Source of the DNA: Eledone cirrhosa
Taxonomy: Eukaryota; Mollusca; Cephalopoda; Octopoda; Eledonidae
Assembly (NCBI GenBank): GCA_964016885.1
Contig: OZ024741.1
Coordinates: 31,845,216-31,909,215, forward strand
Length of the DNA stretch: 64,000 nt
Direction of reading: 5' to 3'
A program made the position numbers and the translations under genes. This document shows, piece by piece, positions 1-11,053 of this stretch; within the stretch, counting starts at the first letter, position 1, and every line of letters starts with the position of its first letter. Below the pieces are notes generated by a model that was given only the letters and a program-made list of their open reading frames with translations, was not told the origin of the DNA and ran no database searches.

Positions 1-737
1 TGATTAATTATTAAAAATAACATTTTAACATTTATTTTTCTGACAACACCCAGTCGATATTATTACATTTGAAGTATAATAGAAGTATAATGAAAGATGT
101 AGTAGAACTTTTTATTAAATATATATAAAAAAAATATATTTTGAAGATGTATTTTTCTATTCTTAAATTTATAATTGATCTATGCACTAGCTTTTATAGA
201 CTTTTGTAATGCTTATGTTATATGTAAATTTATTATGATATTATATGACTTGCATTATCCTTAATTTCCTTATAGCAGCATATTTCTCTATACCAGCACG
301 TTTAAAAGTTTTTAATGCTTTTAGCTGCTCTTATATACATTTATATGATCATATTTTTCATATGCTTCTTCTATCCTTGCTTTCTTCTGTCATATGAATG
401 TTAATATTTATTATTTATGCTTCCTTCCCATATTATGTATCCTCAGAATGTTCTTTGACAAGTTTATCTGTGTTTTAACTTTTGATTTGTACTCCGATAA
501 TATCTGCCTTGTGCTTGGATGAAACGATCGTTAGTAATTAAATGTTCTTAAACACCCTTTGATTGTTACTTATAAAGTATATATATATCCCTTAATTTAC
601 AAATTTATAAAGGAATTGTCTTTAAATACGTAGATATCTCAATGAAAGGAGTCCACTTAGAGAAGTATTAAAAATATTAAATTTAAGCCCAGATCACACT
701 TTAGGGAGATATAAGTGAAACTGGCTAAAAGAAGCTA
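1..737. other. AT-rich stretch, nothing recognised
   Basis: Strongly AT-rich sequence with no long reading frame, no SINE signature and no clear repeat structure. I see nothing assignable here. Confidence 0.6.
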
Positions 738-879
738 ATGATAACTTATATAATGCCCTCCTACCAGGCGCTACTTCCATATTTGTTGATTTTGCTTCGA
801 AACAACAATGCTTTCTTCTATCACTACCAGGCCAGCAATTTGGTGTTTTACATGGGCCCTGGACAGAAATTATTCCGGA

Positions 880-1620
880 ACTCAGTGGCTAGGGAATTTT
901 CCAGGGGTAGCATCTTCTCGGTTAATTTCTGGTGACAGTAGTTGCCACCCGGTTCTACATCACTTCCTAGTTTGTCTGTCTACCTGGAAGTTACCTGGAA
1001 TTCCAGATCAAAACAGGAGTCTGTCTATCCGGCGCCCGATAACGCTACAGGACGACACGGTCATGCAACTCCAGGTGTCGAGCCGCAATCACATTACATT
1101 TTACTGGTTAATTTTCGATCTTTTCACGCTCCCGTAATCCTTTCAAATGGTTCTGATTATGTTGATGTCTATGGTGTTGGCAATACAACGGTGACACCGT
1201 CGGCCTGTGCTCACGAGGATATCCTACTTCCTGTTTCATGCGGGACGCCACTCAAAGTTCCAGTCTGTGTAGTGATGGTTGTAGAGTTTGTACCTTCAGC
1301 AGGGATGAGAGAAAACAACGTTCGGAGAACGAGTGCTTGACATTGATCTCTTCCAATAGGTTACCATTCAATCTGACAACCAAGCAGCTTTCGCTGTGAT
1401 CCATTTCTAGAAAACGTGTCAAAAACCATTTAAGATAGCCGTCAAATAGTGATGTTTGACTAGATCGAAAGCTTTTGATTGATCTAAGTTGATCAGGGCT
1501 CAACCCGTTCCAGATGTTCTATAACATATCATATAAGGTGGTGGTCCTCGGGTATGAGTCTGTGTGCAATAGTTCATGTTTGCGCCGCCCAACAAGAATA
1601 ACTATGGCGTCGTTAGTACA
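880..1620 (-). pseudogene. Decayed Tx1/L1-like reverse transcriptase relict
   Basis: Read on the minus strand, broken frames match the RT region of the intact LINE ORF2 at 29066-32485. Near 1467-1500 there is an INLDQSKAFD motif (catalytic motif A). Near 1300-1390 there is VVRLNGNL followed by SFSERCFLSSLL, matching VVKVNGHL and SVRQGCPLSSLL of the intact copy. Further down, fragments such as IIRTI and LRLDTW match the region after the YADD motif. The order of matches is collinear. The segment before 1500 is in a different frame from the one after it, and several stops are present, so it is an old, dead, 5'-truncated copy. The 3' limit toward 880 is uncertain. Confidence 0.75.
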
Positions 1621-1677
1621 CCTTATTCGATTCCTTTCTAAGCAGCTCCTGCACACCTCGGCTCATAAAATCTATAC

Positions 1678-1716
1678 GTACACACACACACAAACACACA
1701 CACACACACATATATA
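1678..1716. repeat. (CA)n/(TA)n microsatellite
   Basis: A short run of CA repeats passes into TA repeats. A second short (TA)n tract lies near 1842-1861. Confidence 0.9.
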
Positions 1717-2187
1717 TATGGATTTTGGTCAGGCTCCTTATGTTTAAGTTGCTTGAGGTTGTGTATATCCCTAGGGAACGATATTTTACCAACACGTAGT
1801 GATATGAATAAGATATTCTCTCCCCCTTCTCTGTCTCTGAATATATATATATATATATATATGAAAAGAGAAAGAGGAAAAGCAGAAAATCTGGGAGGGG
1901 ATGGACAAATAAATATTCAGGATCACTTACGGAGAATAAATATATACAAATATTTATAGCGAAACAAGATACAAAGTCCTACTCTCTTATATACGTTTTG
2001 CAACTATAGAGGCATGACTTTAATATATTGACGTGGATTAGTGGTGTTTAGTCTTCAGCGTGTCTTCACCAGTTTTGTGGCATTCAATTATATATTTTCT
2101 TCTATTTACTTTTGAAAATTGCTTGTATTATTTTCTAATTTCATACTTGGATAATTTAAAATTTCGGAAATTGTTATTCTCACTACC

Positions 2188-2612
<425 letters not shown>

Positions 2613-3133
2613 CAACGGAATTGTGGTAAGGAACCAGATGGACCAGTCCAGAAATAGCCGTCGAAACGGCTTGAGCTCTGACGTCGGGGTCATACTTTTT
2701 CCTATATATATAAGTATGTATACGTACATAATATGTATACAGACGGACAGTAGTATGTATATTCATACATACATGCAGACATATATATACATGTACCTAT
2801 GGGTTTACCGAACATTTATTATAATGCTCGGTTTCTTTGTAAACAAACAGCCCGAATTATTAGCCGTACAGTGTTCGGCAACCATCGTTTCCATTTTGTT
2901 CAACACTGACAAAGGAACAATGAACTAGTTTCTAGCTTATTAGCTGTCATCAGCACCGAATACCTTCCTGTCAGTTGATTGAAAGTTTGAAAGTATATAC
3001 TTTCCTTATGCACATTAACGGCTGAGCAGCCTAATTTGCATATCGAGTGAGTTAGTTGGCCGGGAGTACCGACAACGATAAATGGAAAATATATATACAT
3101 GTATATATATATATTCATATATATATATACGTA

Positions 3134-3402
3134 TGCAGGTGCTGCGTTGTGCAGTCCCTTCCATTACGGAACTTATGTTGGTTGGAGTTCAGCAGGCTGT
3201 TGCTTTCAAGAAAGTGGGCTATTCGTGATCTCACCACCCTCTCAAATTCCTACGGTCTGATCTCACTCACCTCTCATGTTATCAAGGTATTTGAGAGGGT
3301 GGTGAGATCACGAATAACCCACTTTCTTGAAAGCAATGGCCCGCTGAACTCCAACCAACATGGCTTCCGTAATGGAAGGGACTGCCTAACGCTGCTGCTG
3401 CA
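3134..3402. repeat. 114-bp inverted repeat at LINE 5' end (5' inversion)
   Basis: Positions 3134-3247 are the near-exact reverse complement of 3289-3402, with a 41-nt spacer. The right arm is normal LINE coding sequence (ending in the HGFRNGRD region of the RT); the left arm is the same piece inverted and abuts a (TA)n tract. Inverted 5' ends of this kind are known for LINE insertions and are usually explained by twin priming. Confidence 0.88.
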
Positions 3403-4520
3403 TCATTTTGACCATGTTTTGAGAGCCTTGGGAGAGGGCTCCAACACTGATATTATCTACCTTGATTACAGTAAGGCCTTTGACAGCGTTTATCATAAGA
3501 TTCTACTGAAAAAACTATCCAATATTGGTGTCTCTGGAAAGTTAATACAGTGGATCAAATGTTTCCTGACAGGCAGAACCCAACATGTTGTAGTCGAAGG
3601 AGTAAAATCAAGCCCTGCCAAAGTCAGCAGTGGCGTCCCACAATTCACTGTGTTGGGACCACTTCTTTTCATCATCTACATTAATGACATTACTGACATC
3701 ATCAAGCACAGCAACATAAGAATCTTCGCAGATGATTCCAAGCTCCAAAGCTTCATGAATGAGGTGGGTGACGAACTTGACTTCAGTCAGACCAACTGGC
3801 TGTTATCCAATGGGCATAAAAGAATAATATGCTGTTGAATGAGGATAAGTTTGAATTAATCCACTTTCGAAAAATGGATGCCCTGAAACTACCACATTCT
3901 CTTCCTTCGGGTGAAACTCTAGTGGCATCCAATAATATCAGAGATCTGGGAATAATTGTGGACAACAACATAAGATGGGCCACTCATATAAACTGCAAAG
4001 TTGACATGGCCCGCAGAATGTGTTCTTGGATTCTCAGAACTTTCCAGTCGAGAGATATCCACACTGTTATCCTTCTGTTCTCCACTTTTGCTCGACCCCA
4101 CCTTGAATACTGTTGTCCACTGGGGTCTCCCCACACGAAACAATGTATCATGAAAGTTGAAGCACTCCAAAGATCGATTACAAAAAAGATAGACGGCATG
4201 ACAGGCCTTTATTATTGGAGTCGATTAGAAAAGTTCAACCTTATCCTCTCCAACGTCGCCGTGAGCGCTACATTATCTACATAATGTGGAACATATTCCA
4301 TCAGCTTTGGCCAAATGACGTTGGCATCACCTTTAATGTACACCCAAGGTTTGGGCCTCGTGCTATCTACCCACGACAAAAATCTCACTCATATCTCATA
4401 ATAATACGGCACAATTATTTCACCTCAATTGGCACTGTTCTCTTTAAGATTAAATCAAAACCCATCAAAACAGAAAAAGACCCCATCAAGTTCAAAAAGG
4501 CTTTGAACAAATTCCTTTAA
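3250..4520 (+). pseudogene. CR1/L2/Jockey-like LINE reverse transcriptase, 5'-truncated, frameshifted
   Basis: Three consecutive frames give one RT C-terminal half. The first (to about 3838) has LTSHVIKVFERVVRSRI, QHGFRNGRDC, LDYSKAFDSV (motif A), SGVP...VLGPLLFIIYINDI and the catalytic FADDSKL (about 3728). The second (3829-4284) has ELIHFRK, DLGIIVDNN and FARPHLEYCCPLGSP, typical of the thumb region in the CR1/L2/Jockey group. The third (about 4215-4520) carries the SIKTEKDPIKFKKAL-type tail ending at a stop. The usual QGTVLGP motif reads QFTVLGP. There is no endonuclease domain: the copy is 5'-truncated and begins with an inversion. Two frameshifts make it dead. Clade within the group is uncertain. 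Confidence 0.85.
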
Positions 4521-4525
4521 GAAAT

Positions 4526-4601
4526 CCCGGATAAGCCTCCTACACCCGGATATGCCTCCTACACCCGGATATGTCTCCTACACCCGGATATGCCTCCGTA
4601 A
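4526..4601 (+). repeat. 19-bp minisatellite, four copies, in LINE 3' UTR
   Basis: Four head-to-tail copies of a 19-bp unit starting CCCGGATA (4526, 4545, 4564, 4583), differing by one or a few bases, begin five bases after the LINE stop codon. Confidence 0.9.
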
Positions 4602-4750
4602 ACAACTCTCTGCTCGGGTGGGCCATGGTGTGCAAACCCTGATTTGTAAGACTTCGCCTGGTGGTGCTATTAAGTTAGACGTGGCCTGGGCCAATACTGG
4701 CCAAAACCTATCAAAGTTATAAAATTTATCAAAAGTATATATACGTATAA

Positions 4751-4977
<227 letters not shown>

Positions 4978-5186
4978 TTTCTGAATTTGTTTAGCAAGAT
5001 TCTTTATCTGAAAACGTGTGTTGAAACCGATATTGTTATGCTTTGGGAGGGTCATGTTGCCAATAAGAAACACATGCACCAGTTGCTTTCACTCCAATTT
5101 ATTATAAATTAAATTATAAATTAGAAAAAAATTTATAAATTTCCGGTTGGTTGGTTGGTTCCACAACCGGGCGGTTGTTCATATAT

Positions 5187-5231
5187 TGTCAAAGTTCTTT
5201 CGTCACACATTCTGTGACCTCATCAGTGACC
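5187..5231 (-). ncRNA. Candidate hammerhead ribozyme (type I, minimal stem III)
   Basis: On the minus strand: stem I strand GGUCA, core CUGAUGA, stem II GUCACA/UGUGAC with loop GAAUG, GAAA, then GAAC closed by the A15.1-U16.1 pair, cleavage after UU, and UGAC pairing with GUCA of stem I (4 bp). All invariant core bases are present. Stem III is only one or two pairs, which is seen in retroelement hammerheads. An extra G follows the CUGAUGA. Activity is inferred, not shown. Confidence 0.6.
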
Positions 5232-5461
5232 GGGGATTCCTTTCTTTGTTTTGTGCCTCTCCTTTGTTCTGTCCTACGCCATCTTATTTTTGTGTGTGTT
5301 GTGTGCTTAGTTTGCGCATATATTACATCCGGGTGTCTGTGTGTGTTTTTATTTGTTTACTTATTTGTTTATTTACATGTTACTAGTTGGTTGTTTGTTC
5401 TATGTGTGTGTGTTTTCATTTTGTCCTTAATTGTACGTTGTGATGTTGCTATTCCATTCAT

Positions 5462-5512
5462 GTTTTCTGATGAGGTCACAGAATATGTGACGAAAGAACT
5501 GTGACAATATAT
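5462..5512 (+). pseudogene. Degenerate hammerhead in the right foldback arm
   Basis: CUGAUGA at 5467-5473, the GUCACA/UGUGAC stem II and GAAA at 5492-5495 are retained. The cleavage position is G instead of U, and the upstream UUUU no longer pairs with UGAC, so stem I and the NUH site are lost. This strand is predicted inactive. Confidence 0.6.
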
Positions 5513-5607
5513 GGACAACCGCCCGGTTGTGGAACCAACCAACCAACCAACCAACCGGAAATTTATAAATTTTTAAAAAAATTTATCATAAACTGGAGTG
5601 AAAGCAA

Positions 5608-5611
<4 letters not shown>

Positions 5612-5665
<54 letters not shown>

Positions 5666-5740
5666 AGTGTGTGTAGACATGTAGACACAAAATTATATAT
5701 CCCAACTAACACCTAACAGGTCAGTCTCTGTCAATCTACA
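5612..5740 (+). repeat. (TA)n(GT)n tract and direct repeat copy 2
   Basis: A (TA)n then (GT)n tract leads into the second copy (5662-5740) of the segment also found at 4863-4938. Confidence 0.8.
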
Positions 5741-5835
5741 ATGGTCAGCTCTTCAGACACGGTTGGATCTGACGCACATCTCGATGTTACTCTCTAAAAT
5801 GCTCGGTTGGTACCAACACAGCTTTGTAAACCAAG

Positions 5836-6089
5836 CACACACACACACACACAAACGAACGCACACACACACACAAACACACACAAACACACACACACAC
5901 ACCACCATTACATATATAATAATATGCATACTCACACACACAGACACACATACACAGACACACACAAACACACATTAACACACATACAAACGAACACAGA
6001 CAGACACAAACGAACACAGACAGACACAAATGAACGCACACACAAACACACAAACACACACTCACACACATACACAAACACACACACAG

Positions 6090-6120
<31 letters not shown>

Positions 6121-6150
6121 CACACACACATACAAACACAAACGCACATA
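5836..6150. repeat. Interrupted (CA)n-rich satellite
   Basis: About 300 bases of CA repeats with recurring variants ACACAAACGAACACAGACAG and ACACAC. Frames across it encode Thr-His or Cys-Val repeats only. Confidence 0.9.
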
Positions 6151-6465
6151 GTCATATATTCCAACTCGGTATTTATGTTTATTCCTGTAATACACGAGTC
6201 TCGTTCTGAAACGCAATTTCCCAAAATGTCTGACTAACTACACATTTGTTTTCCTTATAAAAAAATAAACTATTTTCCGTTTCATTTCTGTACTTACTCT
6301 CATCAATCTTGCTATTTTTTTCAATGAAGTACTAACGTCTTTTTAAAACACTTTTCCAACTATATAAACAGTCAAACTATTATATATCAATGGATTTTAC
6401 TGTTCTGTAGTATTGACGTTCCTTATCGATCCCTTCTCTCTCTCTCTCACACATTACATATATAT

Positions 6466-6652
6466 AAGGGCGGTGAATTGGCAGTATCGGTAGAGGGTTG
6501 GACGCCATGCTTTCTAGCATAGTTACGTCCCTTTACGGTCTGAGTTCAAATCCCGCAAGGTTAACTTTGCTTTCATCCTTACGGGGTCGATAAAATAAAG
6601 TACCAGTAATGCACTGGGCATTTGCTGGCCTTGTGCCAAAAGTAGAAACAAT

Positions 6653-6655
<3 letters not shown>
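6466..6655 (+). mobile_element. tRNA-derived SINE, family 1 (octopus/squid type)
   Basis: The 5' part is tRNA-like: GGCAGTATCGGTAGAG corresponds to the A box region and GAGTTCAAATCCCGC to the B box. The body contains TTACGGGGTCGATAAAATAAAG and CAGTAATGCACTGGG, and the 3' end is GCCAAAAGTAGAAACAATTAT running into (TA)n. I use this copy as the reference for the other family 1 copies in the window. Confidence 0.93.
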
Positions 6656-7119
<464 letters not shown>

Positions 7120-7148
7120 AAAGAATAGAGGTGTAACACACAAGTTAT

Positions 7149-7495
7149 TATATATTGGTAAACGGAATAGAAAATGTTGACAAATTGTTCACGGTTGAAA
7201 AATGGTTTAATTAGGAATAAAAGAGTATTAGTGATTGTATGGGTTAGTATTCAGTTGTGGTTTTAAGTTTTTAAGTTTTTACCGGTTGCGCATTTCTAAA
7301 TGCTTTTCAAAAATAATTTTGAGATAGAGTGTCCGTGCTGTTTGCTCTGATCTGATTAGTTTTGGGAATTCTACCTGTTTTTATGTTCAAAAAGTGGCTC
7401 CAATTTGCAAAAATTTTCGTGGTCAAAACAATTTTGATTGGTCGGTAGAGGTCATGTGAATGTAAAAAATTGATTTTGCGCCAAGACTGTTTTTA
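7149..7495 (+). repeat. Left inverted repeat of a Penelope-like element
   Basis: This ~347-bp segment is the reverse complement, with few mismatches, of 9530-9866. Both outer ends read TATATTGGTAAACGG (or its complement) next to TA-rich DNA. The pair encloses a truncated Penelope-like RT. LTR-like repeats, sometimes inverted, are known in PLEs. Confidence 0.88.
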
Positions 7496-7594
7496 TGTTA
7501 AAAAAGTGGCTCCAGCAAAATTTCTTGTGGTCAAAACAATTTTGATTGTTCGGTAGAGGTCATGTGAATAAAAAATTGGTTTTGCGCCAAGATT
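7376..7594 (+). repeat. Tandem duplication (~110 bp x2) at inner edge of left inverted repeat
   Basis: The segment beginning TGTTTTTATGTT and ending TTTTGCGCCAAGA occurs twice in tandem (about 7376-7487 and 7488-7594) with small deletions in the second copy. Only one unit is present in the right inverted repeat. Confidence 0.85.
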
Positions 7595-7620
7595 GAGAAA
7601 TGACTCTTTCACAACAAATA

Positions 7621-7652
<32 letters not shown>

Positions 7653-7737
7653 TGTGTGTGTGTGTGTGTAGTAGTAGTAAGGTGTTCGATGTTGTGATAA
7701 TGGTTAGCAGCGATGTGTGTCTAATGGCTATTAAGAT

Positions 7738-7796
<59 letters not shown>

Positions 7797-8157
7797 GCAG
7801 AGTAATTCGTGGTGGCAGGGATGGTCAGTAAGAATGTGTCTGAAAGTATTTTAGCATGTCAAAAGATATTTTTCAGCTTTTGTCTCATACGGAGAAGTGC
7901 GCGTGTGTGTGTGTGTGTATATATAAGTCTCTTTGTATGTTGATGTACGCGTGTGTATGTGTGTGTGTATATATATATGTGTGTGTGTGTGTGTGTGGGG
8001 GGGGGGGGGGGTGGACCAGTATTTTTTTCCCCCTGGTAAAATGGTGTACATTATTCGATTTTTTCAGTAAAATCGGTTCTCTTAATAGAACATCAAAAAT
8101 CTTAACAAAAAAACGTGTGAAATGATATTCACTATATATATATACACATACATATAT

Positions 8158-8201
<44 letters not shown>

Positions 8202-8330
8202 TACATACATATATGCACATATATCTTTTTGTGTTGCACCATAGAGCATGTGTGTTTACGTATGTCATTGTGTTTATATGTGGGTAGAGAAGTGTGCTGA
8301 TGTAGGTATGTATGTTGACGTGTGTATGTT
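7595..8330. repeat. (GT)n, (G)n and (TA)n microsatellites within the PLE
   Basis: GT tracts at 7620-7670, 7740-7792 and 7898-7996, a run of about 14 G near 7997-8010, and TA tracts near 8132 and 8162-8205. No coding signal. Confidence 0.85.
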
Positions 8331-9529
8331 GTGGGTTCGTCTTAGGGAGAAGTGTTTAGACGGGGTCCGTATTTGTTAATGAAGTAAGATTCCTTGCTGA
8401 TGCGCTGGGTGTGGGTGGCATTATCTTTAAATTTGTAGAGGGGAAAGATTCTGAAGTTGGGATGATTTGTGCGGCACAGGTATCAATGTGTTCACTCAGT
8501 GGTATTTTCCTGTATTCCCGTATTTTGATTTGGTATCTATGGACAGTCATGCGTTGGCGGAGGCTGATTTTGGTCTGGCCTATGTATTGTTCTCGACAAC
8601 CTGAACAAGTTAATACATATATTAGATTTTCCGATGCACATGTGAAATTGTGTTTTACTATAAAACGTTGTCCATCTTTGAAATAGAATTCCGAACCCTC
8701 TATTAGGTTGATGCAAATGCCACAGTTGGGTCTATCGCATTTTTTTACTGTGGATTCGTTGTTGTGGTTGGCAGTACTTTGGCATGTGTTAAGATGTTTT
8801 TCATTGACTTGGATTGTCTTTTGCTCTTTATGATATCGTGTGTTCGTAGAATTTGGTTCATTCTATGGTCCTTTTTCAATACAGGGATGTTCTGGAGGAT
8901 GGTGTCAAAGGCCTCATTGATGAGGGGGTTGTGTGTGGAGATGTATGGAAGAGCTTTTAGTTTTGGTGGATTTACTTTACGGCTCTAAGGTCCTGGGTAC
9001 TGAGTTTTAGGGCACGTTGGATTCCATTGTCAATTAGTGATGCAGGGTAGTCCCTGCCTATGAGTGTGTCCTTTAGTTCTTGTAGCCGTAAGTAGCAGAT
9101 GTTTTTATTGGAGACTATAGTACAGATTCTCTTGGTTAAGTTGTAGGGAATATTAATTTTAACGTGTCTAGGGTGGCAAGAGTTGAAGGGGAGGTATTGC
9201 TTGGAGTCTGTGGGCTTGTAGTATATGTCTGTTTCTATTTTTTTGTTATGGATCTTAATGAGGATGTCGAGGAAGGGGAGTTGTTGATGGCTGTATTCCA
9301 TCGTGAAGTTAATATTTGTGTTGAGCCCATTTATAAGGGCGTGAAATTCTTTAAGTTTTTCGATGTTTTCGTGCCAAAGGATGAAGCAGTCATCTAGGTA
9401 TCGCTTCCCGTTCCTTTCAATGTGTAAGTGGAGGGTGTTTCCAAATTTGTTTAGGACTTTAGTGTAGACGGTGATTTCCAGGTATCCCATGAATAGGTTG
9501 GCATAAGTGGGGGCTGTTTTCGTTCCCAT
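8330..9529 (-). pseudogene. Penelope-like element: RT fragment plus GIY-YIG endonuclease, broken
   Basis: The minus-strand frame 9529-8972 encodes 185 aa of a Penelope-type RT: MGTKTAPTYANLF at its start, the catalytic RYLDDCFILW at residues 43-52, LPFLDILI, ETDIYYKPTDS, CHPRHVKINIPYNLTKR and the YPASLIDNGI tail. After a frameshift near 8985 the next frame gives NPLINEAFDTIL. Further frames give NCGICINLIEGSEFYFKDGQRF, then LIYVLTCSGC...EQYIGQTKISLRQR, the two halves of a GIY-YIG nuclease (about 8540-8640). FPLYKFKDNATH and RISKESYFINKYG lie near the 3' end. The N-terminal half of the RT is absent: the fragment begins exactly where the right inverted repeat starts. Penelope-clade identity is strong; the copy is dead. 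Confidence 0.88.
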
Positions 9530-9970
<441 letters not shown>

Positions 9971-10029
9971 TATGAAAGACGTAAAATAAGAAAATTTTAA
10001 AAATTAAAAATTAACTTACTAAAATTTTC

Positions 10030-10111
10030 ACTCCAACTAATTAGTTTCTGTAATGGGATAAATATAGTTACACAATGTAACTATCGAGAATTCATTACGT
10101 CATCAGGGAGT
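10030..10111 (-). ncRNA. Hammerhead ribozyme, unit 1
   Basis: On the minus strand: ACUCC, CUGAUGA, a long stem II (GUAAUG/CAUUAC at its base, with an inner GAUAGUUACA/UGUAACUAU hairpin), GAAA, stem III ACU/AGU with loop AAUU, cleavage after UU, then GGAGU. ACUCC and GGAGU form a perfect 5-bp stem I. All invariant core residues are intact. The first stem II pair is C opposite A. Confidence 0.8.
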
Positions 10112-10562
10112 CTATTCTGAGCTAAGTTCCCAGGCAATGCGCGGACACTAGGAACCCATATAAAAATAATAATTCAGTGGATGTAATAAGCTAGCAGTGG
10201 ATGTAATAAGCATAGCACTGAAAAAGTTCACTGCTTCTGGTCAGTGGTGGATTCTAAAGAATCAATCACATGACACTGAGGTTAGTCAGTTAGGAGTGGG
10301 GTGGTATTATGACAAGAGCCTACTACTACTACTATGAATTAGCAGTAGATTTGGCAAGTTTGCTCAACAAATAATTTGGAGATAAATATAGAGAATTAAT
10401 ACATCTACCAACATATGCGTACAGATGTACACTAATACTAGTAAATATATAAGTTATGTCAAAGTACCTAGGTGGTTCAATGCAGGGGGATGCAGAACAA
10501 TTATATGAAAGACGTAAAATAAGAAGATTTTAAAAATTAAAAATTAACTTACTAAAATTTTC

Positions 10563-10644
10563 ACTCCAACTAATTAGTTTCTGTAATGGGATAAATATAG
10601 TTACACAATGAAACTATCGAGAATTCATTACGTCATCAGGGAGT
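10563..10644 (-). ncRNA. Hammerhead ribozyme, unit 2
   Basis: Same layout as the unit 1 ribozyme, with one base change in the stem II tip (GAAAC in place of GTAAC on the plus strand). Stem I ACUCC/GGAGU, CUGAUGA, GAAA, stem III and the UU cleavage site are unchanged. Two co-oriented ribozymes would release a 533-nt RNA from a minus-strand transcript. Confidence 0.8.
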
Positions 10645-10771
10645 CTATTCTCAGCTAAGTTTCCAGGCAATGCGCGGACACTAGGAACTCATATAAAAAT
10701 AATAATTCAGTGGATGTAATAAGCTAGCGGGGACTAAATTCCATAGCACTGAAAAAGTTCACTGCCTCTGG

Positions 10772-10958
10772 TCAACTAATTAGTTGGAGTGAAAATTTTA
10801 GTAAGTTAATTTTTAATTTTTAAAATTTTCTTATTTTACGTCTTTCATATACTTGTTCTGCATTCCCCTGCATTGAACCACCTAGGTACTTTGACATAAC
10901 TTATATATTTACTAGTATTAGTGTACATCTGTACGCATATGTTGGTAGATGTATTAAT

Positions 10959-10962
<4 letters not shown>
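10772..10962. repeat. Inverted partial copy of the 533-bp repeat
   Basis: From the palindrome CAACTAATTAGTTG at 10773-10786 onward, the sequence is the reverse complement of about 10397-10577, spanning the unit-to-unit junction. It then enters (CT)n and (TA)n tracts. The inversion joint coincides with stem III and the predicted cleavage site of the hammerhead. Confidence 0.85.

Positions 10963-11050
<88 letters not shown>
10963..11050. repeat. (CT)n(TA)n microsatellite
   Basis: About 55 bases of CT repeat with one interruption, then TA repeats up to the start of the next repeat at about 11051. Confidence 0.92.

Positions 11051-11053
<3 letters not shown>

Larger units (their letters stand above)
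5081..5609. repeat. Foldback element with ~145-bp inverted arms
   Basis: The left arm 5081-5226 is the near-perfect reverse complement of 5466-5609. Both contain a GGTT/AACC tetranucleotide run and a hammerhead-type core. The central 5227-5465 segment is T-rich with GT-rich stretches and no recognised coding. The left arm carries a complete-looking hammerhead on the minus strand; the right arm has a damaged one on the plus strand. No protein is encoded, so this is a non-autonomous repeat. Confidence 0.85.
9971..10780 (-). repeat. Direct tandem repeat, 533-bp unit, retrozyme-like
   Basis: A unit starting TATGAAAGACGTAAAATAAG at 9971 recurs at 10504, exactly 533 bp later. The second unit is about 277 bp long before an inverted copy begins. 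Each unit holds a complete-looking hammerhead on the minus strand (10030-10111 and 10563-10644), also 533 bp apart. There is no coding capacity. A direct repeat with one hammerhead per unit is the hallmark of retrozymes and of tandem PLE LTR-like repeats; which of the two applies is not decidable here. Confidence 0.8.

Noticed and set aside
738..1340. Overlapping plus-strand frames of 65-132 codons
   Set aside because: They are antisense to the minus-strand RT relict.
7149..7495. Search for a hammerhead in the Penelope-clade inverted repeat
   Set aside because: CTGATCTGATTAG is present but no CUGANGA core with GAAA was found on either strand.
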